64,000 bases of DNA from Actinoplanes sp. KI2 (lineage in GTDB: Bacteria; Actinomycetota; Actinomycetes; Mycobacteriales; Micromonosporaceae): the NCBI RefSeq assembly GCF_025630775.1, contig NZ_JAOSZE010000003.1, forward strand, positions 62,001 to 126,000, read 5' to 3'. The translations under genes and the position numbers were made by a program. Numbering within the stretch: position 1 is the first letter of the stretch; every line of letters starts with the position of its first letter. Shown here piece after piece: positions 8,842 through 17,307 of this stretch. The notes beneath the pieces are model-generated. The model had not been told where the DNA came from. It saw only the letters and a program-made list of their open reading frames with translations, and did not search any database.

Positions 8842-9342
8842 ATGCCGCCCCGCGTCTACCGCCACCGCCCTTGGCAGGTGGGCGCCGTTTTCCTGCTGGC
8901 GCTGACCGCGGCCATGGCCTTCCCGGCGCTGAGCCAGGCATACCGAAACCCCGGCATCGACTCGATCGCCACCGCCTTCGTGATCCTGGTCCCGCTCTCG
9001 GCCTTCGCGGCCTTCCTGATCCTGAGCCGGCGTGTCCGCACCGAGGTCGACGACGAGGCCGTGACCCAGCACTGGATCACCCGCCGCTACCGCATCCCCT
9101 TGGCCGAAATCACCGCGCTCGAACCCGACTTCGCCCTGTGCCGCTGGTTCCTACGCATCCACGCCGGCGAACGCACCTTCGAGACAATCCCCTGCCAGAC
9201 CCTCATCTGGCGCCCGTTGGCCGAGGCCCTGGGCCCACCCCGAGCAATGCAAGCCGCCACAGCGGATATCGAAAGCCGTCGCGCCGCCGTCACAGACCAA
9301 TCAAAGAAGCGGCTGCACAAGCCGAGCGACCCGGTGTCCTGA
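8842..9342 (+). CDS. PH-domain-like membrane protein
   Basis: A 166-residue protein. Two transmembrane helices near the N-terminus (about 12-32 and 43-63) are followed by a soluble segment with the pattern of bacterial PH-like membrane proteins (TEVDDEAVTQHWITRRYRIPLAEITALEP). This arrangement is common in actinobacteria and its function is unknown. Start ATG 8842 lies 117 bp from the divergent permease gene; no strong Shine-Dalgarno is visible. The 3' end overlaps the convergent immunity-like gene by 42 bp. Confidence 0.6.
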   Translation: MPPRVYRHRPWQVGAVFLLALTAAMAFPALSQAYRNPGIDSIATAFVILVPLSAFAAFLILSRRVRTEVDDEAVTQHWITRRYRIPLAEITALEPDFALCRWFLRIHAGERTFETIPCQTLIWRPLAEALGPPRAMQAATADIESRRAAVTDQSKKRLHKPSDPVS

Positions 9343-9756
9343 TCGGATGGCCGTGACCTCGGCAGAATCGCCCCAGTCCCAGTCGTCCGAAAAGACGGCC
9401 TTGCCATCCACACAGCGCAGCACGGCTTCCTCGCCGTTGAAGAGCAACACGCCGTCGGCGCCGGTCCGTTGCAGAATTCCCAGGACGCACCCGATCATCA
9501 CCGCGGTGTTTTGGTCTTCGAGCTCACGCCGCAGATTCTGGAAGCGGAAGATGGCGGTGATCCGGTGCGTAAACCCGAACAGGCTCGCCGCTCGCGCCTC
9601 CTCACCCGGCGTCTCCCGCCACGAGGCAACGCTGAGCCCGTCCCGCTCGACCGTGATGTCGTCCACGACCGTTCCGTCGAGCAGCCCGGCGAGCATCGAG
9701 TGCAGTTCGCCTGCCCCGAGGTCGGCGGCACCGTAGTAGACATACTCCAAGGCCAC
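9301..9756 (-). CDS. Putative immunity protein for the adjacent polymorphic toxin
   Basis: A 151-residue soluble acidic protein starting ALEYVYYGAADLGAGELHSM. It resembles, from memory, SitI3-type immunity proteins often found next to polymorphic toxins in actinobacteria; the family call is tentative. The main support is position: it begins 14 bp after the toxin stop codon on the same strand, behind its own AGGAGG (9 nt from GTG 9756), the standard toxin-immunity order. It would bind and neutralise the toxin domain in the cytoplasm of producing and sibling cells. The 3' end overlaps the convergent PH-like gene by 42 bp. Confidence 0.55.
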   Translation of the reverse strand: MALEYVYYGAADLGAGELHSMLAGLLDGTVVDDITVERDGLSVASWRETPGEEARAASLFGFTHRITAIFRFQNLRRELEDQNTAVMIGCVLGILQRTGADGVLLFNGEEAVLRCVDGKAVFSDDWDWGDSAEVTAIRSGHRVARLVQPLL

Positions 9757-9770
9757 GGTCGGCCACCTCC

Positions 9771-10991
9771 TCAGGAGAACGGGAAGAATCGCACGATCTC
9801 GCCGCCCTGGATGACGAGGATCTCGTTGAGCCCCGTCACCGGCTTACGCATCAGCACACCCCTGATGTCGGTGAGGGAGCGCGGACAATCATCGAGATTC
9901 AGGACGATTCTGTCCGCCTGCCTCGACTTGACCTTATCGCTGATCTGGTCCCGGATGTTATCCAAGTCGCTGGTGCTCGGTGCGTAGCAGTCGAAGTACT
10001 CGCCCTCGATCCGATAGTCGGGCTTCTTGCCGTAGGCATTCGGCGGCGGGTTCTGCTCGACGTCGAATCCCTGCGCGGCCAGAACGTCGGCCGCCTCGTT
10101 CTCCCGGCGCAGTCCCCGATCGGCCTTCTTGATCGGATGCGCATCGGTGCGACGGCCGCGAGGCTGGCGACCGGGGTCGGGCTTGCCGGACGGTCTGGTG
10201 AAGCCGCCGCCCGCTCCGCCGATCCCGTCGCCGCTTCCGGTGAGGCGGCGGAGGAGCGTCTTGATCGCTTCGAGGGCTTCCTTGAGGCGGTCGCCGAGGG
10301 TGGCCAGGTTGCGCAGGCTGGCGAGCAGGTCGCGGATCCAGCGGGAGATGCGGTCGGACCAAGCGGCGCACAGGGCGGCCGCCTGGTTGGCTACCACCGC
10401 GGTGGCTGCGCCCAGGCTGGCGAGCTCCTCGATCGCGTAGTCGATCAGGTGGGCGACCACGACCGCGATGGCGTCGCGGACCATCTGGCGTACGCCGGCG
10501 ATCAGCGTGGCGGCGGCGTCGGTCATCACCGCCATCGTGTCGGCGGCGTGGGCCAGTGCGGTGATGGTGTTCTGCTGGTTGGCCGACCAGGCTCGGTACG
10601 CGTCGCCGGCCTCGCCCTCCCAGTCGGTGGTGTCCCAGCGGACCGCGCGGATCAGGTCGTCGCTGTTGTCGCGCAGGGCGCCGGCCACGTTGCGCCAGGT
10701 CTGGGTCTGGGCGGCGACGGCGGCCGGGTCGCCGGCCAGCCAGTCGAGCGCCTCGGCGAGCGGGCGGACGTGCTCGATCATCCAGGCGATGCCGTACTGG
10801 AGCAGCGAACCGAACGGGTCGGCCACGAAGGCGAGCACGTCCAGGCTCGCCGACGCGCCGGCCACGGAGAGCTCCGCCCAGCTGCGGTCCTGGACGGCGC
10901 CGCGGATGGATTCCACGTCGTCGGCCAGCCAGACACCCGCCCAAGGACTGACCGGGACGTCCACGGTCGGTGCCACCAGCGGGTTGGTCAT
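9771..10991 (-). CDS. ESX/WXG-type polymorphic toxin with CdiA-like C-terminal nuclease domain
   Basis: A 406-residue modular protein. The N-terminal part (about 1-230) is all-helical with WXG100/LXG-like features (WRNVAGALRDN, TTDWEGEAGDAYRAW), suggesting export by an ESX/type VII system. A Gly/Pro-rich linker (about 270-295) leads to a C-terminal domain of about 110 residues resembling the CdiA C-terminal (PF18451-type) toxin: ENEAADVLAAQGFDVEQNP, KPDYRIEGEYFDCYAP and KSRQADRIVLNL. That family includes tRNA-cutting nucleases, so an antibacterial RNase activity is inferred. ATG 10991 is chosen because the protein then opens like other WXG proteins; a GTG at 11027 would add 12 residues. No ESX core genes are in the window. 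The candidate immunity gene follows immediately. Confidence 0.75.
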   Translation of the reverse strand: MTNPLVAPTVDVPVSPWAGVWLADDVESIRGAVQDRSWAELSVAGASASLDVLAFVADPFGSLLQYGIAWMIEHVRPLAEALDWLAGDPAAVAAQTQTWRNVAGALRDNSDDLIRAVRWDTTDWEGEAGDAYRAWSANQQNTITALAHAADTMAVMTDAAATLIAGVRQMVRDAIAVVVAHLIDYAIEELASLGAATAVVANQAAALCAAWSDRISRWIRDLLASLRNLATLGDRLKEALEAIKTLLRRLTGSGDGIGGAGGGFTRPSGKPDPGRQPRGRRTDAHPIKKADRGLRRENEAADVLAAQGFDVEQNPPPNAYGKKPDYRIEGEYFDCYAPSTSDLDNIRDQISDKVKSRQADRIVLNLDDCPRSLTDIRGVLMRKPVTGLNEILVIQGGEIVRFFPFS

Positions 10992-11114
10992 GCCCCCCAA
11001 ACGCCGCCCGGGGCACGGGAGGTTCACCTCCCGCAGAGGGTCGGGCGTGTGCGGGCGGCCGAGCTGCCCCTCAGCGGTCGGGCGTGTGCCGGGTTACCGA
11101 GCCGCCCGCAGCGG

Positions 11115-11669
11115 TCAGGGTTTGAAGTCGATGTCGGCGGCGGTGACCGTGCCGGCCGTGCGCCCGGGGGCGGACGTGTACTGCCAGTACAGGTTGGTGT
11201 GGGCGATCACCTCGCCGGGCGCGGGCGCGCCGTACGACCGCAGGTCGCCCGTGGTGTGCGCGTCGGAGACGAGCGTCGTGTCGTAGCCGCGGGTGAATGC
11301 GCCGTGCAACGTGGACCGGATGCAGGCGTCGGACGAGGCTCCCGACACGTACAGGTGCCCGATCTGCCGCGCGGCCAGCACCGACTCGAGGTCGGTCGCC
11401 TCGAAGGAGTCGCCATAGGTCTTGCGGATCAGCGGCTCGCTCTCGGCGCGGCTGAGCTCGGGAACGATCTGCCAGCCGTCGCTGCCGATCGTCATGTGGT
11501 CGTCGCTGTGCTGCACCCACACCACATCCACCTCGGCGGCGCGGGCCTTGTCGACGACCTCGGCGATGGTGGCCAGGATCCGGTCGCGGTCGTGCGCCTC
11601 GCTCACGACGGAATTTTGCACGTCGATGACCAGCAGGGCCGACCTGGTGCGACCTTCGAGAGTTGTCAT
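11115..11669 (-). CDS. Isochorismatase-family cysteine hydrolase
   Basis: A 184-residue cytoplasmic hydrolase of the isochorismatase/nicotinamidase superfamily. The Asp-Lys-Cys triad is visible: Asp in LLVIDVQN, Lys in IRKTYG and Cys in SGASSDACIRST. Members hydrolyse amide or vinyl-ether bonds; the exact substrate cannot be told and no siderophore or NAD genes flank it. ATG 11669 starts the conserved fold and is preceded only by TAGCGT 7 nt upstream with no Shine-Dalgarno, suggesting a leaderless mRNA. It is divergent from the decarboxylase gene (129 bp apart). Confidence 0.8.
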   Translation of the reverse strand: MTTLEGRTRSALLVIDVQNSVVSEAHDRDRILATIAEVVDKARAAEVDVVWVQHSDDHMTIGSDGWQIVPELSRAESEPLIRKTYGDSFEATDLESVLAARQIGHLYVSGASSDACIRSTLHGAFTRGYDTTLVSDAHTTGDLRSYGAPAPGEVIAHTNLYWQYTSAPGRTAGTVTAADIDFKP

Positions 11670-11798
11670 GGGCACGACGCTAGACCGGGGGTACGACACT
11701 TTCGGGAGCAAGATCGGGATCGGCGGACGTCACTCGATCGAGGGACGTCCGGTCACCGTAAGCTCGGCGGGGATGGCATCGTCTCCTTCGGAGGCTGG

Positions 11799-12929
11799 AT
11801 GGTGGACACCCCGTACCTGCTCATCGACATCGCCGTCGCGGTCGACCAGTATCGCCGGATCGCCGCGGCCTTCCCCGGCGTCCCGGTCTACTACGCGGTC
11901 AAGGCCAACCCCGAGCCGCTGTTGGTGCGCGAGCTGGTCGAGGCCGGCAGCCACTTCGACGTGGCCAGCCGCAACGAGGTCGATCTCTGTCTCGACGCGG
12001 GCGCCGACCCGTCCTCGCTGTCGTTCGGGAACACCATCAAAAAGGCCGAGGACATTGCGTACGCGTACGGCCGGGGTGTCCGGGTCTTCGCTTTCGACAG
12101 CCTCGGCGAGGTGGAGAAGCTCGCCGAGCACGCGCCCGGCGCGACCGTCATCTGCCGGGTGCTCGCCTCCAGCAAGGGCGCGCGCTGGCCGCTGAGCCGC
12201 AAGTTCGGCTGTGCCCCCGAGATGGCCGCCGACCTGATCCGCTGGGCCGCCCGCAACGGCCTCGACCCGGCCGGGATCTGCTTCCACGTCGGCTCCCAGC
12301 AGCTGGACCCGGGCCGCTGGGAGCCGAGCATCGCCGAGGCGGCCGCGTTGTATGCCCGGCTGCGTGCGGACGGGATCGCGTTGCGGCTGCTCAACTGCGG
12401 CGGCGGCTTCCCGGTGGACTATCTCGCGCCGGCGAAACCCATCCCGGCGTACGCGGCCGCGATCGGCGCCGCCGTCGACCAGCACTTCCCGGCGCACCGG
12501 CCGAGCCTGATGATCGAGCCGGGCCGCTACATCGCGGCGCCGTGCGGGGTGCTGCACACCGAGGTGGTGCTGGTCTCCCGCAAGTCGTACGCGGACGAGC
12601 CGCGCTGGGTCTACCTCGACGTCGGGCGCTTCGGCGGCCTGGCCGAGACCGAGGACGAGGCGATCCGGTACCGGCTGACCACCCCGCACGACGGCGCCCG
12701 CACCGGCCCCGTCGTGCTGGCCGGCCCGACCTGCGACAGCGTCGACATCCTCTACCAGAACACGACGTACGAGCTGCCGATGGCGTTGCGCCCGGGCGAC
12801 CTCGTGCAGATCCACGGCACCGGCGCGTACACCGCGACCTACGCCTCGGTCGGCTTCAACGGGTTCCCGCCGCTGCGCACGGTCGTGCTGCCGCTGACCG
12901 ATCGGTCCGGACCGGGCGAATCCCCCTGA
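11799..12929 (+). CDS. Group IV (alanine-racemase-fold) ornithine/diaminopimelate-type decarboxylase
   Basis: A 376-residue PLP enzyme of the ornithine/arginine/diaminopimelate decarboxylase superfamily. Lys35 in YYAVKANPEP binds PLP; HVGSQQ, NCGGGFP, IEPGR and the catalytic-Cys motif GPTCDSVD are present. The short length, lack of the DAP-specific insertions and the downstream TGAYTATYASVGFNGF motif favour an ornithine decarboxylase-like (polyamine) enzyme over LysA. The start is ATG 11799 with GGAGG 4 nt upstream; GTG 11802 is the next codon and has better spacing. An inverted repeat CGGACGTC...GACGTCCG (about 11724-11752) lies upstream and could be a regulator site. Its stop lies 3 bp from that of the convergent DUF397 gene. 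Confidence 0.8.
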   Translation: MVDTPYLLIDIAVAVDQYRRIAAAFPGVPVYYAVKANPEPLLVRELVEAGSHFDVASRNEVDLCLDAGADPSSLSFGNTIKKAEDIAYAYGRGVRVFAFDSLGEVEKLAEHAPGATVICRVLASSKGARWPLSRKFGCAPEMAADLIRWAARNGLDPAGICFHVGSQQLDPGRWEPSIAEAAALYARLRADGIALRLLNCGGGFPVDYLAPAKPIPAYAAAIGAAVDQHFPAHRPSLMIEPGRYIAAPCGVLHTEVVLVSRKSYADEPRWVYLDVGRFGGLAETEDEAIRYRLTTPHDGARTGPVVLAGPTCDSVDILYQNTTYELPMALRPGDLVQIHGTGAYTATYASVGFNGFPPLRTVVLPLTDRSGPGESP

Positions 12930-12932
12930 TGA

Positions 12933-13121
12933 CTAGTGGTCGAACTCCGCGTCCTTCACGCCCTCGGTGAACGCCGTCCACACGCCGAGCGGGAAGGAAA
13001 GTATCGGGCCCGAGCGGTCCTTGCTGTCCCGCAGCTGGATCGTGTCGCCCATCCGGCGCGCCTCGACGCACTGGCCGTTGCTGCCGCTGCGCGTGCTCTT
13101 GTGCCAAGTCTGGTCGAGCAT
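12933..13121 (-). CDS. DUF397 small protein
   Basis: A 62-residue protein with the DUF397 signature: WHKSTRSGSNGQCVEAR, then IQLRDSKDRSGPILSFP, then W-x-AF. DUF397 proteins are encoded almost always next to XRE/DUF5753 regulators in actinomycetes (for example BldB/WhiJ-type pairs) and are thought to bind or antagonise the partner regulator. Here it starts 8 bp after the stop of such a regulator, so the two form one transcript. Start ATG 13121. Confidence 0.9.
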   Translation of the reverse strand: MLDQTWHKSTRSGSNGQCVEARRMGDTIQLRDSKDRSGPILSFPLGVWTAFTEGVKDAEFDH

Positions 13122-13129
13122 CCTGACTC

Positions 13130-13972
13130 CTAAGCTTGCTGCTCCGCATCGCGGATCTGCTTGATCATCGAGGTCGACTCGGACGGCGACAGCGCGGACG
13201 ACCTCAGGTCGTTGAAGACGGTCGTGCATCGGTCGACGTCGGCACCCTCAGCGTAGAGGTCTCCGGTCAGACCCTCGATGTAAACCACTCCTTCGTGGTC
13301 GGGAAAGCTGAGGATCGCGAAGGAGGAGAGCATCGACGCGTACGCCCCCTCGCGGAACGGGATCACCTGGAGCGTGACGTTCCACAGCTCGGCGGCGCCC
13401 AGCAGCGCGGCGAGCTGGTCGTGCATCACCTGCGGGCCGCCGATCTGCCGGTGCAGCACCGCCTCGTCCATGACCGCGATGAGCCGGAGCCGGCCCTCTT
13501 TGATCAGCTTCTGCCGCTCCATCCGGACCGTGACCCGCCGCTCGATCGCGGCCGGGGTGGGCCGGAACGCGTCCGAGTTCGTCATGGCCCGGGCGTACGC
13601 CTCGGTCTGCAGCAGGCCGGGCACCACGATCGTCTCGAAGTTCTGCATCCGGTCGGCGGCCGACTCGAGGCCGATGTACTGCCGGTAGGCCGGGGGCAGA
13701 TCGCCGAACTTGGCCCACCAGCCCCGCCGCTTGCCCTCCCGGGCCATCGACAGCAGCGTCTCGCGGAGCTCGGCGTCCTGTACGCCGTACTCGTTGAGCA
13801 GCGCGGTCAGCGCCGGGCCCTTGATGCCGACCCGGCCCGACTCGATCCGCCGCAGCGTGCTCGCGGACACCTCGATGACGTCGGCTGCCCGCTCGGTCGG
13901 CACCTTGGCCTCGTCGCGCAGCCGGCGTAGCTGGGCGCCGAGCTGGAACCGTACGAACGTAGGACTGTCCAC
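13130..13972 (-). CDS. XRE-family regulator with DUF5753 domain
   Basis: A 280-residue DNA-binding regulator. Residues about 10-65 form an XRE helix-turn-helix (LGAQLRRLRDEAKV...VSASTLRRIESGR). The rest is the DUF5753 domain (IGLESAADRMQNFETIVVPGLLQTEAYARA...RQKLI), typical of WhiJ-like regulators that work with a DUF397 partner. GTG 13972 is chosen because the family starts here; an obvious Shine-Dalgarno is absent. The gene is divergent from a small CxxC protein, an arrangement often conserved for this cassette. Its role in development or secondary metabolism is known for relatives and inferred here. Confidence 0.85.
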   Translation of the reverse strand: MDSPTFVRFQLGAQLRRLRDEAKVPTERAADVIEVSASTLRRIESGRVGIKGPALTALLNEYGVQDAELRETLLSMAREGKRRGWWAKFGDLPPAYRQYIGLESAADRMQNFETIVVPGLLQTEAYARAMTNSDAFRPTPAAIERRVTVRMERQKLIKEGRLRLIAVMDEAVLHRQIGGPQVMHDQLAALLGAAELWNVTLQVIPFREGAYASMLSSFAILSFPDHEGVVYIEGLTGDLYAEGADVDRCTTVFNDLRSSALSPSESTSMIKQIRDAEQQA

Positions 13973-14052
13973 GGCGGCATTGTGCCCGATCGATGCGGCG
14001 GGATCACTCTTCGCGGTGACACGGCCATCGTTGCGTAGTTGACCGGTAAAAA

Positions 14053-14289
14053 ATGCGCGCGCAAACTGACGGCGTGGCGACCGACCATCTCCCCGACCGG
14101 CCGTCGTGGTGCTGCCGGTCCTGCGGCAACCCATGGCCCTGCGCCGCGGCGCGCCACCACCTGGCGGCACGGATGGACAAGGCCGCCCTCGCCACGCACA
14201 TGTGGGCGCAGCTGGACAACGCCTTCGGCGACCAGCCGATCGGGCCGCCGGCCGAGATGTTCGACCGTTTTATCCGCTGGACGCATTGA
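14053..14289 (+). CDS. Small Cys-motif protein divergent from XRE/DUF397 pair
   Basis: A 78-residue protein with a zinc-ribbon-like cluster near the N-terminus (WCCRSCGNPWPCAAAR), followed by a helical segment. Proteins of this shape (D-x-P-x-W-x-C-x-x-C-G-x-P-W-P-C) recur beside XRE/DUF5753-DUF397 cassettes in Micromonosporaceae. No enzymatic function is established. Start ATG 14053 sits 80 bp from the divergent regulator; a GTG seven codons later is an alternative. The two share a promoter region and probably regulation. Confidence 0.6.
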   Translation: MRAQTDGVATDHLPDRPSWCCRSCGNPWPCAAARHHLAARMDKAALATHMWAQLDNAFGDQPIGPPAEMFDRFIRWTH

Positions 14290-14534
14290 ACGGGATGTCC
14301 ACATCACGCCATGGCGCTTCTGCGGCATGCTCGGGGACTGTTGGCGAAGTGCCAATGTTCTTCAAAATTTGAACCGCTGCCCCCCAGGGCCGCAGAGGTC
14401 CCCGGCCGCACCCGCCCGCGCCAATTACCCCAGCAGCGCGGGCGACACCGCCTCGCACCAACGACGACCGTCCGCAGCCCCCGCGGGCGGCACCGGTGCG
14501 GGGCGCGGTGCGGCCGGGCGGCCTTAGCTTGCGC

Positions 14535-14941
14535 TTAACCCGTGCGGCGCGGCTTGGTGCCCTTCTGGTGGTGGGCCGGTCGTTGATGGGCGTTGCCGGT
14601 GACCAGGGCGAGTCCCACGTCGTGACGGGTCGCGGTGTGTCGGTTGCGGGAACCGGACGGCTGTCCGGGGCCGGGATGACTCGGTTTCGGTGCACGCGCT
14701 GGTGAGGCGCTGGTCGCGCGCAGGTTCCGAACCCCCGCCGCACCCGGGCCGGGGTGAGCCGCTCCGGCGGCACCGGGCGCTCCCACGGCGGGCGTAGATC
14801 CTGCGCGAGGGGCCGGGCCAAGCGCAGCTGAGTATGCGCGGCCGGCACCCACCAGGGTCTTGACCGGCCCGTCAGTACACAACAACGCCTCGGTCAGCTC
14901 GAACAACGCATCCGCGCGTGCGGTGCGTTGCCGGTAGCCAA
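14535..14941 (-). pseudogene. Remnant of a NF041680-type transposase
   Basis: Minus-strand reading recovers three pieces of one transposase. The first is an N-terminal piece YRQRTARADALFELTEALL plus CTDGPVKTLV. After a large internal deletion comes QLRLARPLAQDLRPPWERP...LTPARVRRGF in a second frame, then after a frameshift PARAPKPSHPGPGQPSGSRN...ATRHDV to the stop at 14535. These match, from memory, the two ends of transposases of the NF041680 group common in Streptomyces and relatives. The element is inactive: more than half of the protein is gone and the frame is broken. The flanking 14290-14534 holds no gene I can support; it includes the small stem TTGGC-GAAGT-GCCAA near 14341. Confidence 0.65.
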
Positions 14942-14985
14942 CCGTCAGTGGACCCGGTCAGCAGTGAGTGCCAGCGGTTCGTGGT

Positions 14986-15225
14986 TCATCGCCGGGGGCG
15001 GCGGGTCAGCGCGTCGCCGGCCACGCCCACCGCGAGGCCGAGGGCGGTCATGATGACGTAGCCATAGATTTCATAGCCATCCGGGACGAAGAACCGGACG
15101 AAGCCCATGAAGCGGATCCAGCCGAACCACTCGTGCAGGAGGCCGCTGACGCCGCCGACGACCAGGACGAAGCAGAGCACGCCCGACAGGGCCGCCAGAG
15201 GGCGCTTTGGGGTGTTGGTGGTCAT
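14986..15225 (-). CDS. Small two-helix membrane protein
   Basis: A 79-residue hypothetical protein with two transmembrane helices (about 10-32 and 48-70), separated by a short aromatic loop (LHEWFGWIRFMGFVRFFVPDGYEIYGY) and ending in an Arg-rich cytoplasmic tail. No family recognised. ATG 15225 lies 6 nt after TACCGT on the minus strand with no Shine-Dalgarno, consistent with leaderless expression. It is divergent from the histidine kinase gene and may share control with it. Confidence 0.6.
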   Translation of the reverse strand: MTTNTPKRPLAALSGVLCFVLVVGGVSGLLHEWFGWIRFMGFVRFFVPDGYEIYGYVIMTALGLAVGVAGDALTRRPRR

Positions 15226-15381
15226 GGGGCGACGGTAGGCCGACAGGGTCGGGCGGCGGATCGAGCTTGGGACTGGCACACCGTGACGGAAGTTGGCGGT
15301 TGACGGCCGGCAGTCGTCCTTAAGTATCTCGTTACGGTTTGGACGTTCGGTCGCGGGCGGGGCTCTCGTAGATTTGCCGGC

Positions 15382-16563
15382 ATGCGCCGGATGCACCGCA
15401 CGGGCCGGGACTGGGCCGCTGATCTCGGGTTGCTCCTGTTCGCTGCCTGCTTCGCCGCCGTGAGTTCGCAGTCTATGCCGGTCGGTGAGGGCAGCGGTCC
15501 GGTGTGGCGGGCGGTCGATCAGGTGGTCGGCGGGGTGGGGTGCGCGGCGGTGCTGTGGCGGCGGCGTTGGGCGGTGCCGCTCGCGGTGGTGCTGCTGGTG
15601 GCGGGCACTCAGACGCATTACCTGACGGGTCCGACGCTGGTGGCGGTGTTCACGGTGGCCGCGACCCGTCCGTGGCGGACAACGGCGGGGGTAGCGGCGC
15701 TGGCCTTCGCGCCGCTACCCCTCTTCCTGTGGCGGATGGACCAGCTGCCCGAAGATCGGGCCGGGTCGGGGTTGACCTACTTCGCACTCATCGCCGGGGC
15801 GATCGGGTGGGGGCTGTTTCGCCGTTCCCGGCAGCAGTTGATCGCGTCGTTGCGCGAGCGCGCGGAACTGGCCGAGGCCGACGCCGAGTTGCGGGCCGAG
15901 CGGGCGCGGCGCGAGGTGCGGGAGGAGATCGCCCGCGAGATGCACGACGTGCTCGGGCATCGACTGTCGCTGCTGAGCGTGCACGCCGGGGCACTTGAAT
16001 TCAATCGGAACGCGCCCCGGGCAGAGATCGCTCGGGCCGCCGGAGTGATCCGGGAAAGCGCCCACTGCGCCCTGCGAGACCTGGCCGAAGTCATCGGAGT
16101 GTTGTGCGCGGCGCCTACGGACAGCGAGCGCCCACAACCGGAACTTGCGGACCTGCCCCGGCTCGTATCAGAGGCCCAGGCCACGGGCGGCCGGGTAGAA
16201 CTGGTCGGGCCACCGGACGAGCCGGCCCCACCGCCGCTTGTCGGCCGCACGGCATACCGAATCGTGCAGGAAGCGCTGACCAACGCCCGCAAGCACGCCC
16301 CCGGCACGGCGGTCGTGGTGCGGGTGACCGGGAACCCGGCGCGCAGGCTGACAATCGAGGTCCACAATCCGTTGCCGTCCGGCGCAGCAGCCCGGGACGC
16401 CGGCGCGAGCAGAGGCGGGGGGCAAGGCTTGATCGGGTTGGTCGAACGGGCTCGACTGGCAGGCGGTGAGCTGACGGCCGGCCCGGCTGACGGCGGGTTC
16501 CGGGTGTGCGCATGGCTACCCTGGCCGGCGACGGAAACCGCGTCTGCCGCAGGGCGCGGGTGA
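15382..16563 (+). CDS. NarL-type sensor histidine kinase
   Basis: A 393-residue membrane kinase. Residues about 12-150 contain four or five transmembrane segments with almost no extracellular domain, so it probably senses a membrane or intramembrane signal. A coiled-coil linker (about 153-182) leads to the HisKA_3 dimerisation domain with phospho-acceptor His188 in REMHDVLGHRLS. The HATPase domain follows (YRIVQEALTNARKHAPG; GQGLIGLVERARLAGG). The downstream response regulator starts 16 bp later, forming a two-component operon. TAGATT 7 nt before the ATG and the lack of a Shine-Dalgarno suggest a leaderless mRNA. The signal is unknown. Confidence 0.9.
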   Translation: MRRMHRTGRDWAADLGLLLFAACFAAVSSQSMPVGEGSGPVWRAVDQVVGGVGCAAVLWRRRWAVPLAVVLLVAGTQTHYLTGPTLVAVFTVAATRPWRTTAGVAALAFAPLPLFLWRMDQLPEDRAGSGLTYFALIAGAIGWGLFRRSRQQLIASLRERAELAEADAELRAERARREVREEIAREMHDVLGHRLSLLSVHAGALEFNRNAPRAEIARAAGVIRESAHCALRDLAEVIGVLCAAPTDSERPQPELADLPRLVSEAQATGGRVELVGPPDEPAPPPLVGRTAYRIVQEALTNARKHAPGTAVVVRVTGNPARRLTIEVHNPLPSGAAARDAGASRGGGQGLIGLVERARLAGGELTAGPADGGFRVCAWLPWPATETASAAGRG

Positions 16564-16579
16564 GAAGGAGCAACCGCGC

Positions 16580-17236
16580 GTGATCCGGGTCCTGCTCGTC
16601 GACGACGACGCGATCGTGCGGGCCGGGCTGCGCATGATGCTCGGCGGCGCCCCCGACATCCAGGTCGTCGCGGAAGCCGCCGACGGTGCGCAGGTTCCCG
16701 CACTGGTCGCCGCGCACCGACCCGACCTGGTGCTGATGGACATCCGCATGCCCGGAGTCGACGGGCTGACCGCCACCGAGACGCTCCGGTCCCGACCCGA
16801 GGCTCCAGAAGTACTGGTCTTGACCACCTTCCACACCGACGCTCACGTCCTCGGCGCGCTGCGCGCGGGCGCTGCCGGGTTCCTCCTCAAGGACACCCCG
16901 CCGCAGGACATCGTCACCGCCATCCGGACGGCCGCCGCCGGAGACCCGGTGCTCTCTCCCGCGGTCACCCGCCGGCTCATCGAGCAGGTGACGGGCGGCT
17001 CAGGCCACGATGCTCGGAAAGCCGATGCCCGGGCACGCCTGGCGTTACTGGGCGAACGGGAACGAGAGGTCGCCCTGGCGGTCGGGCGGGGACGCTCCAA
17101 CGCAGAGATCGCGCGGGAACTGCATCTGGCCCTACCGACGGTGAAGGCCCATGTGTCACGGATCCTCACCCGACTGGACCTCAACAACCGGGTCCAGATC
17201 GCCCTGCTGACCTACGACGCGAAGACCGCGGAATAA
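16580..17236 (+). CDS. NarL/LuxR-family response regulator
   Basis: A 218-residue response regulator: receiver domain (1-120) with phospho-acceptor Asp54 in LVLMDIRMPG, acidic pocket LLVDDD, and conserved Thr/Lys (VLTTFH, LLKD). The C-terminal LuxR-type helix-turn-helix spans about 150-212 (LGEREREVALAVGRGRSNAE...LPTVKAHVSRILTRL). GTG 16580 is preceded by GAAGGAG at suitable spacing. It pairs with the kinase 16 bp upstream. Adjacent targets are not evident. Confidence 0.92.
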   Translation: MIRVLLVDDDAIVRAGLRMMLGGAPDIQVVAEAADGAQVPALVAAHRPDLVLMDIRMPGVDGLTATETLRSRPEAPEVLVLTTFHTDAHVLGALRAGAAGFLLKDTPPQDIVTAIRTAAAGDPVLSPAVTRRLIEQVTGGSGHDARKADARARLALLGEREREVALAVGRGRSNAEIARELHLALPTVKAHVSRILTRLDLNNRVQIALLTYDAKTAE

Positions 17237-17307
17237 CGCCCCAGCGGTGCCGTGGCGAACCTCGCCCGTAGCGATCCTGCGCGACGCTCGGAGGGTTGAA
17301 GCGCAAG

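Noticed and set aside
11018-11033. Palindrome GGGAGGTGAACCTCCC as a terminator or operator
   Set aside because: It lies just upstream of the toxin start and contains an alternative GTG start with GGGAG; it could equally be chance, so it is not listed as a feature.
10137-12929. A 930-codon frame suggesting a long fusion protein before the decarboxylase
   Set aside because: The first 550 codons are antisense to the toxin and isochorismatase genes and have no domain; the decarboxylase starts at 11799 with its own GGAGG.
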